Of a stretch of DNA of 64,000 nt, positions 16,460 to 25,549 are shown piece after piece. The DNA comes from an uncultured Eubacterium sp. (GTDB taxonomy: Bacteria; Bacillota; Clostridia; Lachnospirales; Lachnospiraceae), in assembly GCA_934320655.1 (NCBI GenBank), contig CAKRFN010000004.1, positions 124,001 to 188,000 on the forward strand, read 5' to 3'. The notes under the pieces are model-generated. The model saw only the letters and a program-made list of their open reading frames with translations. It made no database searches and was not told the origin of the DNA. Made by a program: the position numbers and the translations under genes. The first letter of the stretch is position 1. Every line of letters begins with the position of its first letter.

Positions 16460-16623
16460 GTAACAGTTCAGCCCGCGCCATTCGCAAAGACGCCTGACGG
16501 CGTTTTCCCACTGCTTCGCAGTTAACTTTGCTCATAATCTGGCGCTCACCTCATGGATTATAAAACGATTCCATTCATGCAAGCATGATGTCCTCGTTTT
16601 TTAATCCATGGCTGAACTGTTAC
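16460..16623. mobile_element. MITE copy 2 (164 bp) with 8-bp target duplication
   Basis: Same element as at 11543-11706 in the same orientation, with the 14-bp inverted ends. The direct repeat TATAAACA (16452-16459 and 16624-16631) flanks it exactly, which shows transposition and an 8-bp staggered cut. It entered between thiT and its terminator. Confidence 0.9.
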
Positions 16624-16640
16624 TATAAACATGTAAATGG

Positions 16641-16675
16641 CTGTGATTTGGTTGTAAATCACAGTCATTTTTGTT
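16641..16675 (+). terminator. Terminator of thiT
   Basis: CTGTGATTT-6 nt-AAATCACAG followed by TCATTTTTGTT. The MITE insertion moved it 200 bp away from thiT. Confidence 0.65.
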
Positions 16676-16680
16676 ATACT
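16652..16680 (+). promoter_or_regulatory. Promoter of the DUF4157/AAA+ pair
   Basis: TTGTAA, 17-bp spacer, TATACT; the -35 box lies in the loop of the preceding terminator hairpin. Confidence 0.5.
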
Positions 16681-16733
16681 TAGCTTATATGCTGGAATTA
16701 ACATGGGTGGAGTATATTTAAGAGGAGGATTAT

Positions 16734-18017
16734 ATGGCAGCAAGATTTGATCGGGAAGCAGCAGAGCGGGAAGCAAATGAGATCGCGTTTCAGTTTCGTG
16801 ACAGCCACGATGTAGTGGCAGATATGAGTCGTGCATATCATACCGATTTTTCCGGTATCCGTATGTACGAGGATGACGCAGCGCAGGCGCGTGTGAACGC
16901 AGCCGGAACGGATGCGCTGGCACAGGGGAACAACATTTATTTCAGATACGGTATTTTGAATGGAAACGATCAGGCGAGCAGAGGTCTGGTCGCACATGAG
17001 CTGGCACATACGATGCAGCAGGGAATCGTTGCGGGAGACGTGGCAGAGAGTGCGCCTGCCGGAGCGGAGCAGGGAGGATTTTTAGACTGGATCAAAGGTG
17101 TATTCGGCAGTCGCAGGAGATCACAGTATCTGGGTGGGGAGAAGATGACAGATCCTGCTTCCCTGGCATATATGAAAGCGATGCGGGACAGGGAAAATGA
17201 ACTGGCGCGTCAGCACGCGATGGAAAATATCGGATCGATCCGCAGCGAAGCGCCGAGTGAACAGTTACTCATGGAAAGTAGTCAGATGATGGATCAAAAT
17301 GTCAGATTGTCGGATCGGGCGTGGGATACATTTAGTAATAAGACCGGCAACGGAAGCAAGGTATCCAGTGCATATCAGGAACTCGGGCACAGAAGAGGCG
17401 GTGACATGCAGACTCTGGACAGACAGATCAGAGCGTCCGTGTTGGCAGGAACGGCGGACAATTATAATAACTACCTGACGGCAATGGAGAATAACGGAAC
17501 AGATTTTAGGAAAATGAAGGCAGATCTGCAGGATGTAGTGGTGAGAGGTAAGAGTTATCAGATCAATGATGCTGTTACCGGAATGACAGGGGACATCTAT
17601 TCCATTCTGGAACAGTATCTGACATCAGAGAACGGATTGGATTATGTGCAGCATATTACAGGTGGGGTCGGAAATGCGAAGGTATTTCAGGATAAGGAAC
17701 AGAATAAGGAGACACCGCTTGATTATGCCATGTATACCGTATTGACAGGAGAGGGCGCAAGCGTGATGCGTGGCATGCGAAACCGGGAACGGATCAATCA
17801 GACCGGTGAAAATGAGGTGGCGCGGAATCTGATCGCACAATCGGCAAATAAGATGCTGATGATAGCACCACAGATGGCCGGAATGTCAGACGAGGAGAGG
17901 GCATCCATGCCGGCTTCGTTGCAGACGTTGTTTGTACAGTATAATGACATTAAGAGAAGGATAGCGGATGCACTCGCGGCCAGAGCCGGTCAGAGTGCGC
18001 AGGGAGCAACCGCATGA
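16734..18017 (+). CDS. DUF4157 (eCIS-associated) protein with HELAH motif
   Basis: 427 aa. Residues ~15-100 match DUF4157, the N-domain of proteins carried by extracellular contractile injection systems: SGIRMYEDDAAQARVNAAG, ALAQGNNIYF, then the zinc-metallopeptidase-like HELAH (residues 88-92) and TMQQ. The remaining 320 aa are helical, charged and not recognised; they could be a toxin or cargo part. No signal peptide or membrane helix. SD AGAGGAGG. The stop overlaps the start of the AAA+ gene (ATGA), so the two are made together. No sheath, tube or baseplate genes are in the window. Confidence 0.8.
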   Translation: MAARFDREAAEREANEIAFQFRDSHDVVADMSRAYHTDFSGIRMYEDDAAQARVNAAGTDALAQGNNIYFRYGILNGNDQASRGLVAHELAHTMQQGIVAGDVAESAPAGAEQGGFLDWIKGVFGSRRRSQYLGGEKMTDPASLAYMKAMRDRENELARQHAMENIGSIRSEAPSEQLLMESSQMMDQNVRLSDRAWDTFSNKTGNGSKVSSAYQELGHRRGGDMQTLDRQIRASVLAGTADNYNNYLTAMENNGTDFRKMKADLQDVVVRGKSYQINDAVTGMTGDIYSILEQYLTSENGLDYVQHITGGVGNAKVFQDKEQNKETPLDYAMYTVLTGEGASVMRGMRNRERINQTGENEVARNLIAQSANKMLMIAPQMAGMSDEERASMPASLQTLFVQYNDIKRRIADALAARAGQSAQGATA

Positions 18018-20113
18018 GACGGCTGGCAGCGCTTGCTGCCGGACGGATCTCCTGCTATTTAAAAGAGCTGGGGCAGGAGGAACTGCTCCGGCGCTATGGA
18101 GGACTTTTATCACAGGATTTGACGCGTGATGAGCTGGGCAGACTGACGGCGCAGTGGCTGGATGCTGTGTATGGTGGTGAAAAAGGAGCAGAGGATTTTT
18201 GCGGCAGACAGGAGCAGCAGCGGCTGCTCCTGTTCCTGCGTCCACAGGAGCTGGCGGGAGAGATTGCCCTCGTATGTGTGCAGCTGGCGGTTCTTTATTA
18301 TATGGAGCGTCAGGCGGGAGAACTCTACGAACAGATCTGCCGTGGAACGGCGAACGGAACGACGATCGAACTGGCGGCGCGTCTTGTCTGCGGAGATAAA
18401 GAGGTGTTGGATTTCTTTGAGGAGACAAAGGAGGCATACCGGCGAGTGGAGCTGCTTCTACAGGCGAGATATCCGTCCACATATTTTATGACGGAGACAC
18501 TCCGCGCGGATGACCGGCTGATCGACTGGCTGAACGGAGGCGATGATCTGTCGCTGCTTAACCCCGGATTTTTGCACTGGTGTACGCCACAGACGGACAT
18601 GGAGCCATGTTTTCAGGAGACGCTGGCAGAACGGCTGACGGAAGAACTGCGCGAGCTGGAGGATGGCGGACGATCTGGCCGGATGGCGGTCGTATGTGTG
18701 ACCGGAGAGGCTTACAGCGGGCGCCGGTTTCTCGTCCGCAGCGTGGCGGCGCGCCGTAACCGGCGGCTGCTCATGGCAGATGCAGCATTTCTGGGAGATA
18801 TGGACAGCCTGCTGTTGCAGTTTCGGAAGCTGTTGCGCGAGGCGCTGCTCGGATCGGTCGAGCTGGCAATGACAGGGCTGGACAGCCAGCCGGATACGAT
18901 CAGCCGCATACGGATTATGGCTGCGGAGTATCAGAAGACCGCCGATGGCGCATGGCGGGCAGGGATCGGCGCAGCTCCGGCAGAGCGGCCACTGTTTCTG
19001 ACGGCGCAGGAGGGTGTCAAGCTGATACCGAAGCTGGATGTGCCTGTCATATCCGGTGCGTGTCAGACGACAGACCGGAATGTGAATTTTGCGGCATGGG
19101 AGTATTTTTCAACAAAATATCTCGGCGAAGGCGTGTTGAACAGTCGGGAGCTGACGGTCAAAATGAAGCTGCCCGTCGGCAGAATCCGGCAGGTCGTCCT
19201 GCGTCTGGCGATGACGGAGACACACAGACCTATTGACAGCCGGACGATTTTCCGCTATTGTTATGAACTGTTGGACGATGGCAGATATGATAATATCAAG
19301 CGTGTGGAGACACACTATACCTATGACGATCTGAAGCTGGAACAGTCGCAGAAACAGATCATAAAGGATATCTGTGCGCAGGTCGAGCAGCGCAGGCTTG
19401 TCATGGACGAGTGGAATCTGGGCAGCCGCTATTCTTATGGAACGTGCGTCAGCGCCCTGTTTACGGGACCTCCGGGAACAGGTAAGACGATGGCGGTGCA
19501 TGTGATGGCGGGCATTCTCGGGCTGGAGCTGTTCAAGGTCGATCTCTCTCAGATGGTAGACAAGTATATCGGTGAGACCGAAAAGCGTTTAGAGGATGTG
19601 TTCCGCAGAGCCGAGCGCAGCAATATGATCCTGTTTTTTGACGAGGCGGATGCGATCATCGGCAAGCGCAGCGAGGTCAAGGAATCGAAGGACCGCTATG
19701 CCAATTCGGAAGTGTCCTACCTATTGCAGCGCATGGAGGAGTTTGACGGAATTATCATATTTTCATCGAATTTCAGCCAGAATATTGATGCGGCGTTTAT
19801 GCGGCGGATCCGGTTTGTGATCCATTTCCCCATACCGGATGCACAGACGCGGAAAGAGATCTGGCAGTCGTCGTTTGCCGCGGAGACCCCGCAGGAGGGC
19901 ATCAATTATGATTATCTGAGCACACAGTTTGAATTTTCCGGTGGTCAGATTAAAAATACGGTCTGGAATGCCGCATTTTTTGCAGCATCGGAGGGCGCGC
20001 CGGTCGGCATGAAGCACATGGTACGCGCGATACAGATCGAGTTGACAAAGGATAAGAAAGTATCCTTTAAGGAAGCGCTGGGAGAATATGCGCGTTATAT
20101 ATACACGGGTTAG
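18014..20113 (+). CDS. AAA+ ATPase of the eCIS type
   Basis: 699 aa. The first ~420 aa are helical with a cryptic nucleotide-fold segment (VVCVTGEAYSGRRFLV near residue 235). The C-terminal third is a full AAA+ module: Walker A GPPGTGKT (about residue 483), Walker B ILFFDEADAI, arginine-finger region MRRIRFVIHFP, and a small helical lid. Such ATPases (Afp15/PVC15 group) are standard parts of extracellular contractile injection loci, where they act in assembly or release. Its coupling with a DUF4157 gene supports that assignment. The pair is an orphan here. Confidence 0.8.
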   Translation: MRRLAALAAGRISCYLKELGQEELLRRYGGLLSQDLTRDELGRLTAQWLDAVYGGEKGAEDFCGRQEQQRLLLFLRPQELAGEIALVCVQLAVLYYMERQAGELYEQICRGTANGTTIELAARLVCGDKEVLDFFEETKEAYRRVELLLQARYPSTYFMTETLRADDRLIDWLNGGDDLSLLNPGFLHWCTPQTDMEPCFQETLAERLTEELRELEDGGRSGRMAVVCVTGEAYSGRRFLVRSVAARRNRRLLMADAAFLGDMDSLLLQFRKLLREALLGSVELAMTGLDSQPDTISRIRIMAAEYQKTADGAWRAGIGAAPAERPLFLTAQEGVKLIPKLDVPVISGACQTTDRNVNFAAWEYFSTKYLGEGVLNSRELTVKMKLPVGRIRQVVLRLAMTETHRPIDSRTIFRYCYELLDDGRYDNIKRVETHYTYDDLKLEQSQKQIIKDICAQVEQRRLVMDEWNLGSRYSYGTCVSALFTGPPGTGKTMAVHVMAGILGLELFKVDLSQMVDKYIGETEKRLEDVFRRAERSNMILFFDEADAIIGKRSEVKESKDRYANSEVSYLLQRMEEFDGIIIFSSNFSQNIDAAFMRRIRFVIHFPIPDAQTRKEIWQSSFAAETPQEGINYDYLSTQFEFSGGQIKNTVWNAAFFAASEGAPVGMKHMVRAIQIELTKDKKVSFKEALGEYARYIYTG

Positions 20114-20120
20114 CGGCGAG

Positions 20121-20178
20121 GTTACTGTGCGGAACAGTACCGGAGCACTTCACTGTCCGTGTACGGAAGAACAGTAAC
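20121..20178. repeat. Small foldback between AAA+ and MATE genes
   Basis: GTTACTGT (20121-20128) and ACAGTAAC (20171-20178) close a hairpin. Similar GGTTACTGT / GGAACAG strings occur at 27906-27940, and a related one near 33856, so it may belong to a dispersed family. Confidence 0.4.
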
Positions 20179-20203
20179 ATGGTTTTACAAGGGAGGAATT
20201 GTT

Positions 20204-21583
20204 TTGGAAGAACAGAGACAGGAAAACAAAATGGGTACGATGTCAGAGGGCAAGCTGTTGATGAACATGTCGCTGCCGATGATGATATCGATGCTGGTGC
20301 AGGCGATGTACAATATCGTTGACAGTATCTTTGTGTCACGGATCAGTGAAAATGCTCTGACGGCTGTTTCGCTCGCATTCCCGATGCAGACGCTGCTCAT
20401 CGCAGTGGCGGCAGGAACCGGAGTGGGCGTGAATTCGCTGCTGTCCAAATCGCTTGGCGAGAAAAATTATGACCGCGCGAATAAGACGGCGATGAACGGC
20501 ATTTTTCTCTATATCATCAGCTATCTCGTATCCGCGATCGTCGGAATCGTCGCCGTGCATCCGTTTTATGCGAGCCAGATCAAAAGTGCGCCGGTAGAGA
20601 TCATGGATATGGGTGTGCAGTATCTGACGATCGTTATGGTCGCTTCGTTTGGTCTGTATGCGCAGTTTATTTTTGAGCGTCTGTTACAGGCAACCGGACG
20701 GACTGTGTTTACGATGATCTCGCAGATGGTCGGGGCGATCATCAATATTATTCTCGATCCGATCCTGATCTTTGGCTATTTCGGGCTCCCGAAGATGGGT
20801 GTAGCCGGAGCTGCGATTGCGACTGTCATCGGACAGATCATCGCCGGATGTATCGGACTCATTTATAATGTGAAGAAAAATCATGATATTACGCTCAGCT
20901 TTAAGGGCTTTCGTCCGGACGGACATATCATCGGAACGATTTACAAGGTTGGAATTCCTTCTATTATTATGCAGTCGATCGGTTCTGTCATGACCTACGG
21001 AATGAACCTGATCCTCGTAGGGCTGTCCGCGACGGCAGCAGCCGTATTTGGCGTGTATTTCAAGCTGCAAAGCTTTTTCTTTATGCCGGTATTCGGACTG
21101 AACAACGGTCTGATCCCGATTGTTGCCTACAATTACGGAGCAAAGAAGAAAAAGCGTATGATCCGGACGATCAAGTGGGCGCTGCTCGTCGCCTTCTGTT
21201 TCATGCTGTTTGGATTTATTGTATTCGAGTCTGTTCCGGGTATGCTGCTATTATTGTTTGATGCATCCGAAAATATGCTTGCTATCGGTATTCCGGCGCT
21301 GCGCAAGATCGCGGTGCATTTCCTGATCGCATGGTTTTGTATTGTTGCCGGTTCGGTCTTTCAGGCAGTCGGAAACGGTATGTACAGTCTGTATGTGTCC
21401 GTGGCGCGTCAGTTGGTGGTGCTGCTTCCGGTAGCATATCTTTTATCAAAGATCGGCGGGCTGGATGCGATCTGGTGGAGTTTTCCGATCGCAGAGCTGA
21501 TGTCCTGCCTGATTTCATCCATCTGTCTGATGCTGACGTATAAAAAGGTGATCGCGCCGTTGCCAGATGATGAGGAGGAATAA
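20204..21583 (+). CDS. MATE family efflux transporter
   Basis: 459 aa, twelve membrane helices. MSEGKLLMNMSLPMMISMLVQAMYNIVDSIFV is the usual N-terminal signature of clostridial MATE proteins; PILIFGYFGLPKMGVAGAAIAT lies mid-protein. Exports drugs or metabolites by Na+ or H+ antiport; substrate unknown. Start chosen at TTG 20204 with GGGAGG seven bp upstream; ATG 20231 is an alternative without a good SD. Intact, in contrast to the broken MATE gene at 43.6 kb. Confidence 0.9.
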   Translation: MEEQRQENKMGTMSEGKLLMNMSLPMMISMLVQAMYNIVDSIFVSRISENALTAVSLAFPMQTLLIAVAAGTGVGVNSLLSKSLGEKNYDRANKTAMNGIFLYIISYLVSAIVGIVAVHPFYASQIKSAPVEIMDMGVQYLTIVMVASFGLYAQFIFERLLQATGRTVFTMISQMVGAIINIILDPILIFGYFGLPKMGVAGAAIATVIGQIIAGCIGLIYNVKKNHDITLSFKGFRPDGHIIGTIYKVGIPSIIMQSIGSVMTYGMNLILVGLSATAAAVFGVYFKLQSFFFMPVFGLNNGLIPIVAYNYGAKKKKRMIRTIKWALLVAFCFMLFGFIVFESVPGMLLLLFDASENMLAIGIPALRKIAVHFLIAWFCIVAGSVFQAVGNGMYSLYVSVARQLVVLLPVAYLLSKIGGLDAIWWSFPIAELMSCLISSICLMLTYKKVIAPLPDDEEE

Positions 21584-21591
21584 GAAAAACA

Positions 21592-22443
21592 ATGATACAG
21601 GAGATCGAGCCACAGTATTTGTGGAATTCTTATGAGGAGCGTGAGCCGCAGGCGGACAGCACCGTTGTATGTGTAAAAAACGGAAATTACTGCATCATCC
21701 ATACTGCGCAGGGAGACCGTTTCCCGTTGTACCGGGAGCTGGCGGAGGCGAATCGCGCCGGACTGCGGTATTTATTTGCGCTGCGTGAGGGTGATGTGCG
21801 CAGAGACTACTTTTTATGTGTCTGCGGGGAGAACTTTTCGTGTGCGGATCTGCCGTCACATAGCTGGGAAACGTCCCGCTATATCAATCACCGGATGCAG
21901 CCGCGTGAGGAGGCGTTTGCCGGAATGAACGCACACCATCTCTATACATGGTATGAAAGCAACCGGTTTTGCGGGCGCTGCGGTTCTGTGCTGGTGCATG
22001 ATAAGAAAGAGCGGATGCTGCGTTGTCCAGAGTGCCACAATATGGTGTTCCCGAAGATCGCGCCGGCGGTGCTGGCTGCGGTACAGCACAAGGGCAGACT
22101 GTTGCTTACAAAATATGCGCACGGCGATGGCAATTATGCACTCGTGGCAGGATTTGTGGAGATCGGTGAGACTGCGGAGCAGTGTGTCGCGCGTGAAGTC
22201 ATGGAGGAGACCGGACTACGTGTGAAAAATGTAAAATATTATGACTCGCAGCCGTGGGGCTTTGCCGGAAATCTGATGATTGCCTACACCGCGGAGCTGG
22301 ATGGGGATGATGATACGATCCGTGTCGATCATTCCGAGCTGGCGGTGGCGGAATGGGTTGCCCCGGAGGATATTCCTGAAATATCTGATTATAATAGTCT
22401 TACACGCGAAATGATCCGGCGGTTTCGGCTGGGACGGCTGTAA
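21592..22443 (+). CDS. nudC: NADH pyrophosphatase
   Basis: 283 aa. N-domain, then a four-Cys zinc ribbon (CGRCG ... CPEC) and the Nudix box GFVEIGETAEQCVAREVMEETGL, followed by SQPWGF, the variant of the SQPWPF signature that marks NADH pyrophosphatases. Cleaves NADH (and NAD-capped RNA) to NMNH and AMP. Nine bp after the MATE stop, so co-transcribed with it. Confidence 0.9.
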   Translation: MIQEIEPQYLWNSYEEREPQADSTVVCVKNGNYCIIHTAQGDRFPLYRELAEANRAGLRYLFALREGDVRRDYFLCVCGENFSCADLPSHSWETSRYINHRMQPREEAFAGMNAHHLYTWYESNRFCGRCGSVLVHDKKERMLRCPECHNMVFPKIAPAVLAAVQHKGRLLLTKYAHGDGNYALVAGFVEIGETAEQCVAREVMEETGLRVKNVKYYDSQPWGFAGNLMIAYTAELDGDDDTIRVDHSELAVAEWVAPEDIPEISDYNSLTREMIRRFRLGRL

Positions 22444-22623
22444 AAGGCAGCGGAATGCTTGAAGCCTGTGGGTGAAATATGAACAAATTGTAAACAAAAA
22501 GTTCACATAATATTCAACTCGCCGACAAGAAATGTTCATAGACGTTGGATATACTAATAACATCACAGAAAAGTGATACACACGAGTAACTTTTTCAATT
22601 TTTCATAACTCTCCCCTTTATAA

Positions 22624-22660
22624 GAACGCCGATGCATACGCATGGGCGTTCGTTTTATTT
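22624..22660 (+). terminator. Terminator downstream of nudC
   Basis: GAACGCC (22624-22630) and GGCGTTC (22645-22651) followed by GTTTTATTT. The 180 bp between nudC and this hairpin hold no gene that I can see. Confidence 0.65.
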
Positions 22661-22674
22661 ACGATAAATTTAAT

Positions 22675-22703
22675 TTGACGAATGCGGTATTATTGCGTAT
22701 AGT
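22675..22703 (+). promoter_or_regulatory. Strong sigma-A promoter of mecA
   Basis: TTGACG, 17-bp spacer, TATAGT, 58 bp before the ATG. Confidence 0.7.
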
Positions 22704-22760
22704 GATAGTAGAGAGAGTCATTAGGAAACGGTCCTATGTGTTAGAAAGTGAGATGATCGT

Positions 22761-23393
22761 ATGAATTTTCGCAAAGTATCAGATAATGAGCTGCATTGTA
22801 GTGTGTCTGCCGAGGAGATCCGCGCGAACGGACTGGAAATCAGTGATTTATTGAAACGATCAGACAAGACGTATGAATTTTTTGAATATTTGATGCAGGA
22901 AGGTCAGGAGGAGACCGGATTTGAAAAGAGCGGTCCGATGTCTGTGGAGGGCGTATTTTTGAACGGCAATCTGGAATTGATCTTCCGCAGTGTGGATATC
23001 GACGAGGACAGTGAGGACTGGGAGGAGCACGAGTATGATCAGCCGTCCGATGAAGCGCCTGCCTTGCCGGATTTTGCGGATGATGAGGGCGAGCTGAAGC
23101 TGATGCAGGTGCGTTTTGCATCTGCGGGCAGACTGTATCGTTTCTGCCAGCTGCTCACGTTTGCGGAGGAGATACCGAGTTCGCTCTATGAGATGGATGA
23201 GAATTACATCCTGATCATGGATCTGGATGCATGTACCAAGCCGCAGCTCGGTGCGTTCTGCATGCTGGTGAATGAGTATGCGACGGAGAGCCGCTACGGT
23301 GATCTGCAGGCGAGCCAGGTCATGGAGCATGGCCGGTTTATCTGTGATGATGCGGCTTACCGGATCTCGCAGATGCAGCCGGTGGGTGGCTGA
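22761..23393 (+). CDS. mecA: Adaptor protein MecA
   Basis: 210 aa. N-domain MNFRKVSDNELHCSVSAEEI... with FFEYLMQEGQEETGF; acidic linker (about residues 75-110); C-domain with RFCQLLTFAEEIPSSLYEMDENYIL that binds ClpC. MecA targets proteins such as regulators to the ClpCP protease. Monocistronic, between its own promoter and terminator. Confidence 0.9.
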   Translation: MNFRKVSDNELHCSVSAEEIRANGLEISDLLKRSDKTYEFFEYLMQEGQEETGFEKSGPMSVEGVFLNGNLELIFRSVDIDEDSEDWEEHEYDQPSDEAPALPDFADDEGELKLMQVRFASAGRLYRFCQLLTFAEEIPSSLYEMDENYILIMDLDACTKPQLGAFCMLVNEYATESRYGDLQASQVMEHGRFICDDAAYRISQMQPVGG

Positions 23394-23427
23394 GCTGCAA
23401 AAATTGAATCTGATGAACGAGAAACCC

Positions 23428-23459
23428 GGAAGGACATGTTGTGTGTCCTTCCTTTTTTG
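23428..23459 (+). terminator. Terminator of mecA
   Basis: GGAAGGACA-7 nt-TGTCCTTCC followed by TTTTTTG. Confidence 0.85.
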
Positions 23460-23588
23460 TGCAAGAAAGTGCGTGGCTCTCAAGCATAATTTTGGATATA
23501 AAACCCAAAAACGGAGATACTTTATTTTGTATGATGTATAGAAGCTCGTGTCACGAGCCTGCAACAAAGAAAACGGGAGAACACAGCT

Positions 23589-24500
23589 ATGTTTTATGAG
23601 ATCGCAGCAGGTTTGCCACAGACCGATCGATGGGAGCCGGGTGGGGATGAGCGTGCCGTACTGATTGTGACGGATTGTGCAGAGGCAAAAGAACTGCTCG
23701 GACAGATGGACTGCGACGCAGACATGGATCTGTCGCTGCGGGAAGCATGTTTTTGTAATGTCGAGATCGGGCAGACCTGTGATTACGGCTCACTCGTGAT
23801 ACCGGCTGCGTCGGATGCGTGCACAGAGCCGGAGCGCATTCTTTTTTTCGTGGATCGCAGATGCGTCATGCTCATCAATGAGGATGGCAGCGTCAAACCG
23901 CTCATTGAGCGCCTGCATCAGAAACCGGTCGACGCGCAGACCCCTACCGGACATATTCTGTTTTTGATCTTAGCGGAACTGATCGCGGGAGATACCGCCC
24001 TGTTGGAAAAATACGAGGCAGAGCTGATGCATATGGAGGAGACGGTGCTGCGCAGACAGACCGGATTATTTATGACACATATGCTGCGCATCCGCAGACA
24101 GCTTTTGCAGCGGCGCAGCTATTATGAGCAGTTGATCGAGCTTGGCAGGGAGCTCGAAGAAAACGAAAATGAACTGTTCGCGCAAAAGCAGCTCCGGTCG
24201 TTCGGTACATTTAGTGCGCGCGCCGAGCGTCTGATGCATCGATGCACGAATTTGATCGATTATGCAGGACAGGTAAAAGAGGTGTATCAGGGGCAGGTCG
24301 ATGAACTGCAAAACCGGAATATGCAGTTTCTCACCGTCGTATCGACGATTTTTTTTCCGCTCACACTCATCACCGGCTGGTATGGAATGAATTTTGAGCA
24401 CATGCCGGAGCTGGCGAACGGCTATCCGTATGTGGCGGTGATCAGTGTGCTGGTTGTGATCGTTTGTGTTTGGATTTTCAAGAAAAAGAAGATTTTATGA
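23589..24500 (+). CDS. corA: CorA-like divalent cation transporter
   Basis: 303 aa. Soluble N-domain with long coiled helices, then two C-terminal membrane helices; the first ends in the signature YGMNF that lines the pore entrance. Imports Mg2+ (or Co2+/Ni2+) as a pentamer. The SD is AACGGGAGA. A short hairpin GCTCGTG/CACGAGC lies 31 bp upstream of the gene. Confidence 0.88.
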   Translation: MFYEIAAGLPQTDRWEPGGDERAVLIVTDCAEAKELLGQMDCDADMDLSLREACFCNVEIGQTCDYGSLVIPAASDACTEPERILFFVDRRCVMLINEDGSVKPLIERLHQKPVDAQTPTGHILFLILAELIAGDTALLEKYEAELMHMEETVLRRQTGLFMTHMLRIRRQLLQRRSYYEQLIELGRELEENENELFAQKQLRSFGTFSARAERLMHRCTNLIDYAGQVKEVYQGQVDELQNRNMQFLTVVSTIFFPLTLITGWYGMNFEHMPELANGYPYVAVISVLVVIVCVWIFKKKKIL

Positions 24501-24536
24501 TCGAGTATGACTGAAATTGTGCAAACTATCCAAAAA

Positions 24537-24594
24537 CAATCAAAAATATTTGTGAATTAGTTTGATTGATTTTGAATGAGTATGAAAGTATAAT
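24537..24594 (+). promoter_or_regulatory. Promoter and candidate operator of the fru operon
   Basis: TTGATT-N17-TATAAT (24566-24594). CAATCAAA (24537-24544) and TTTGATTG (24561-24568) form an inverted repeat that overlaps the -35 box, a plausible FruR (DeoR family) site. Confidence 0.55.
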
Positions 24595-24624
24595 GGCATT
24601 ATCAAAGAGAACGGAGGAAAAAAC

Positions 24625-25545
24625 ATGATCTATACAGTCACATTTAATCCGTCACTGGATTACATTGTTTCGGTAGACGATTTTCAGTTGGGGATGACGA
24701 ACCGCACGAGTTTTGAACTCATGCTGCCGGGCGGAAAGGGGATCAACGTGTCGACGGTGCTCGGCAATCTGGGGATTCCAAGCACGGCGCTCGGATTTGC
24801 GGCAGGCTTTGTCGGGGATGAGATCGTCCGCAGAGTCGAGCAGATGCACATCAAGTCAGAGTTTATCTACAGTGAGAAAGGCTGCTCACGTATCAATGTG
24901 AAGCTGAAGTCCATCGAGGGCACCGAGATCAACGGAAACGGTCCGGACATCAGCGAGGACATGATCGCACAGCTTATGGAGCGGCTGGATCGGCTGCAGG
25001 AGGGTGACATCCTTGTGCTGGCAGGCAGTATCCCGTCCACGATGCCGGATGATATTTACAGTACGATCATGGAGCGGCTGTCGGGCAGAGGGATCATGAC
25101 TGTTGTGGATGCGACACAGGATCTGCTGCTGAATGTGCTGCCGTATCATCCGTTTCTGATTAAGCCGAACAATCACGAGCTGGCGGAGATCTTTGGAGCG
25201 GAGCCACAGACGAGGGAGGCATGTGTGCCGTTTGCCAAAAAGTTACAGGAGATGGGCGCGCAGAACGTGCTCGTATCGATGGCAGGCGAGGGAGCGGTAC
25301 TTGTCACCGCAGACGGACAGGTCTTTAGCTCGCCCGCGCCGAAGGGCACGCTGGTCAACGGTGTGGGAGCAGGCGATTCGATGGTAGCAGGCTTTGTCGC
25401 CGGATGGATGGAACAGACTGCATATAAACATGCGTTTTACATGGGAGTTGCGGCAGGCAGTGCGAGTGCATTTTCGGAATATCTGGCTACGCGGCAGGAA
25501 GTGGATGCCGTATACAAATCACTGATGGAAAATATGGAGGGGTGA
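24625..25545 (+). CDS. fruK: 1-phosphofructokinase
   Basis: 306 aa PfkB-family kinase. Phosphorylates fructose-1-phosphate to fructose-1,6-bisphosphate. MIYTVTFNPSLDYIV, the substrate motif GGKGINVS and the C-terminal catalytic GVGAGDSMVAGF (Asp base) are clear. First gene of the fructose operon; four bp before fruA. Confidence 0.93.
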   Translation: MIYTVTFNPSLDYIVSVDDFQLGMTNRTSFELMLPGGKGINVSTVLGNLGIPSTALGFAAGFVGDEIVRRVEQMHIKSEFIYSEKGCSRINVKLKSIEGTEINGNGPDISEDMIAQLMERLDRLQEGDILVLAGSIPSTMPDDIYSTIMERLSGRGIMTVVDATQDLLLNVLPYHPFLIKPNNHELAEIFGAEPQTREACVPFAKKLQEMGAQNVLVSMAGEGAVLVTADGQVFSSPAPKGTLVNGVGAGDSMVAGFVAGWMEQTAYKHAFYMGVAAGSASAFSEYLATRQEVDAVYKSLMENMEG

Positions 25546-25549
25546 GACT

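Noticed and set aside
16287..16535. Minus-strand frame MSKVNCEAVGKRR... starting in the MITE
   Set aside because: Same frame occurs in both MITE copies and runs out into unrelated flanks; by-product of the element.
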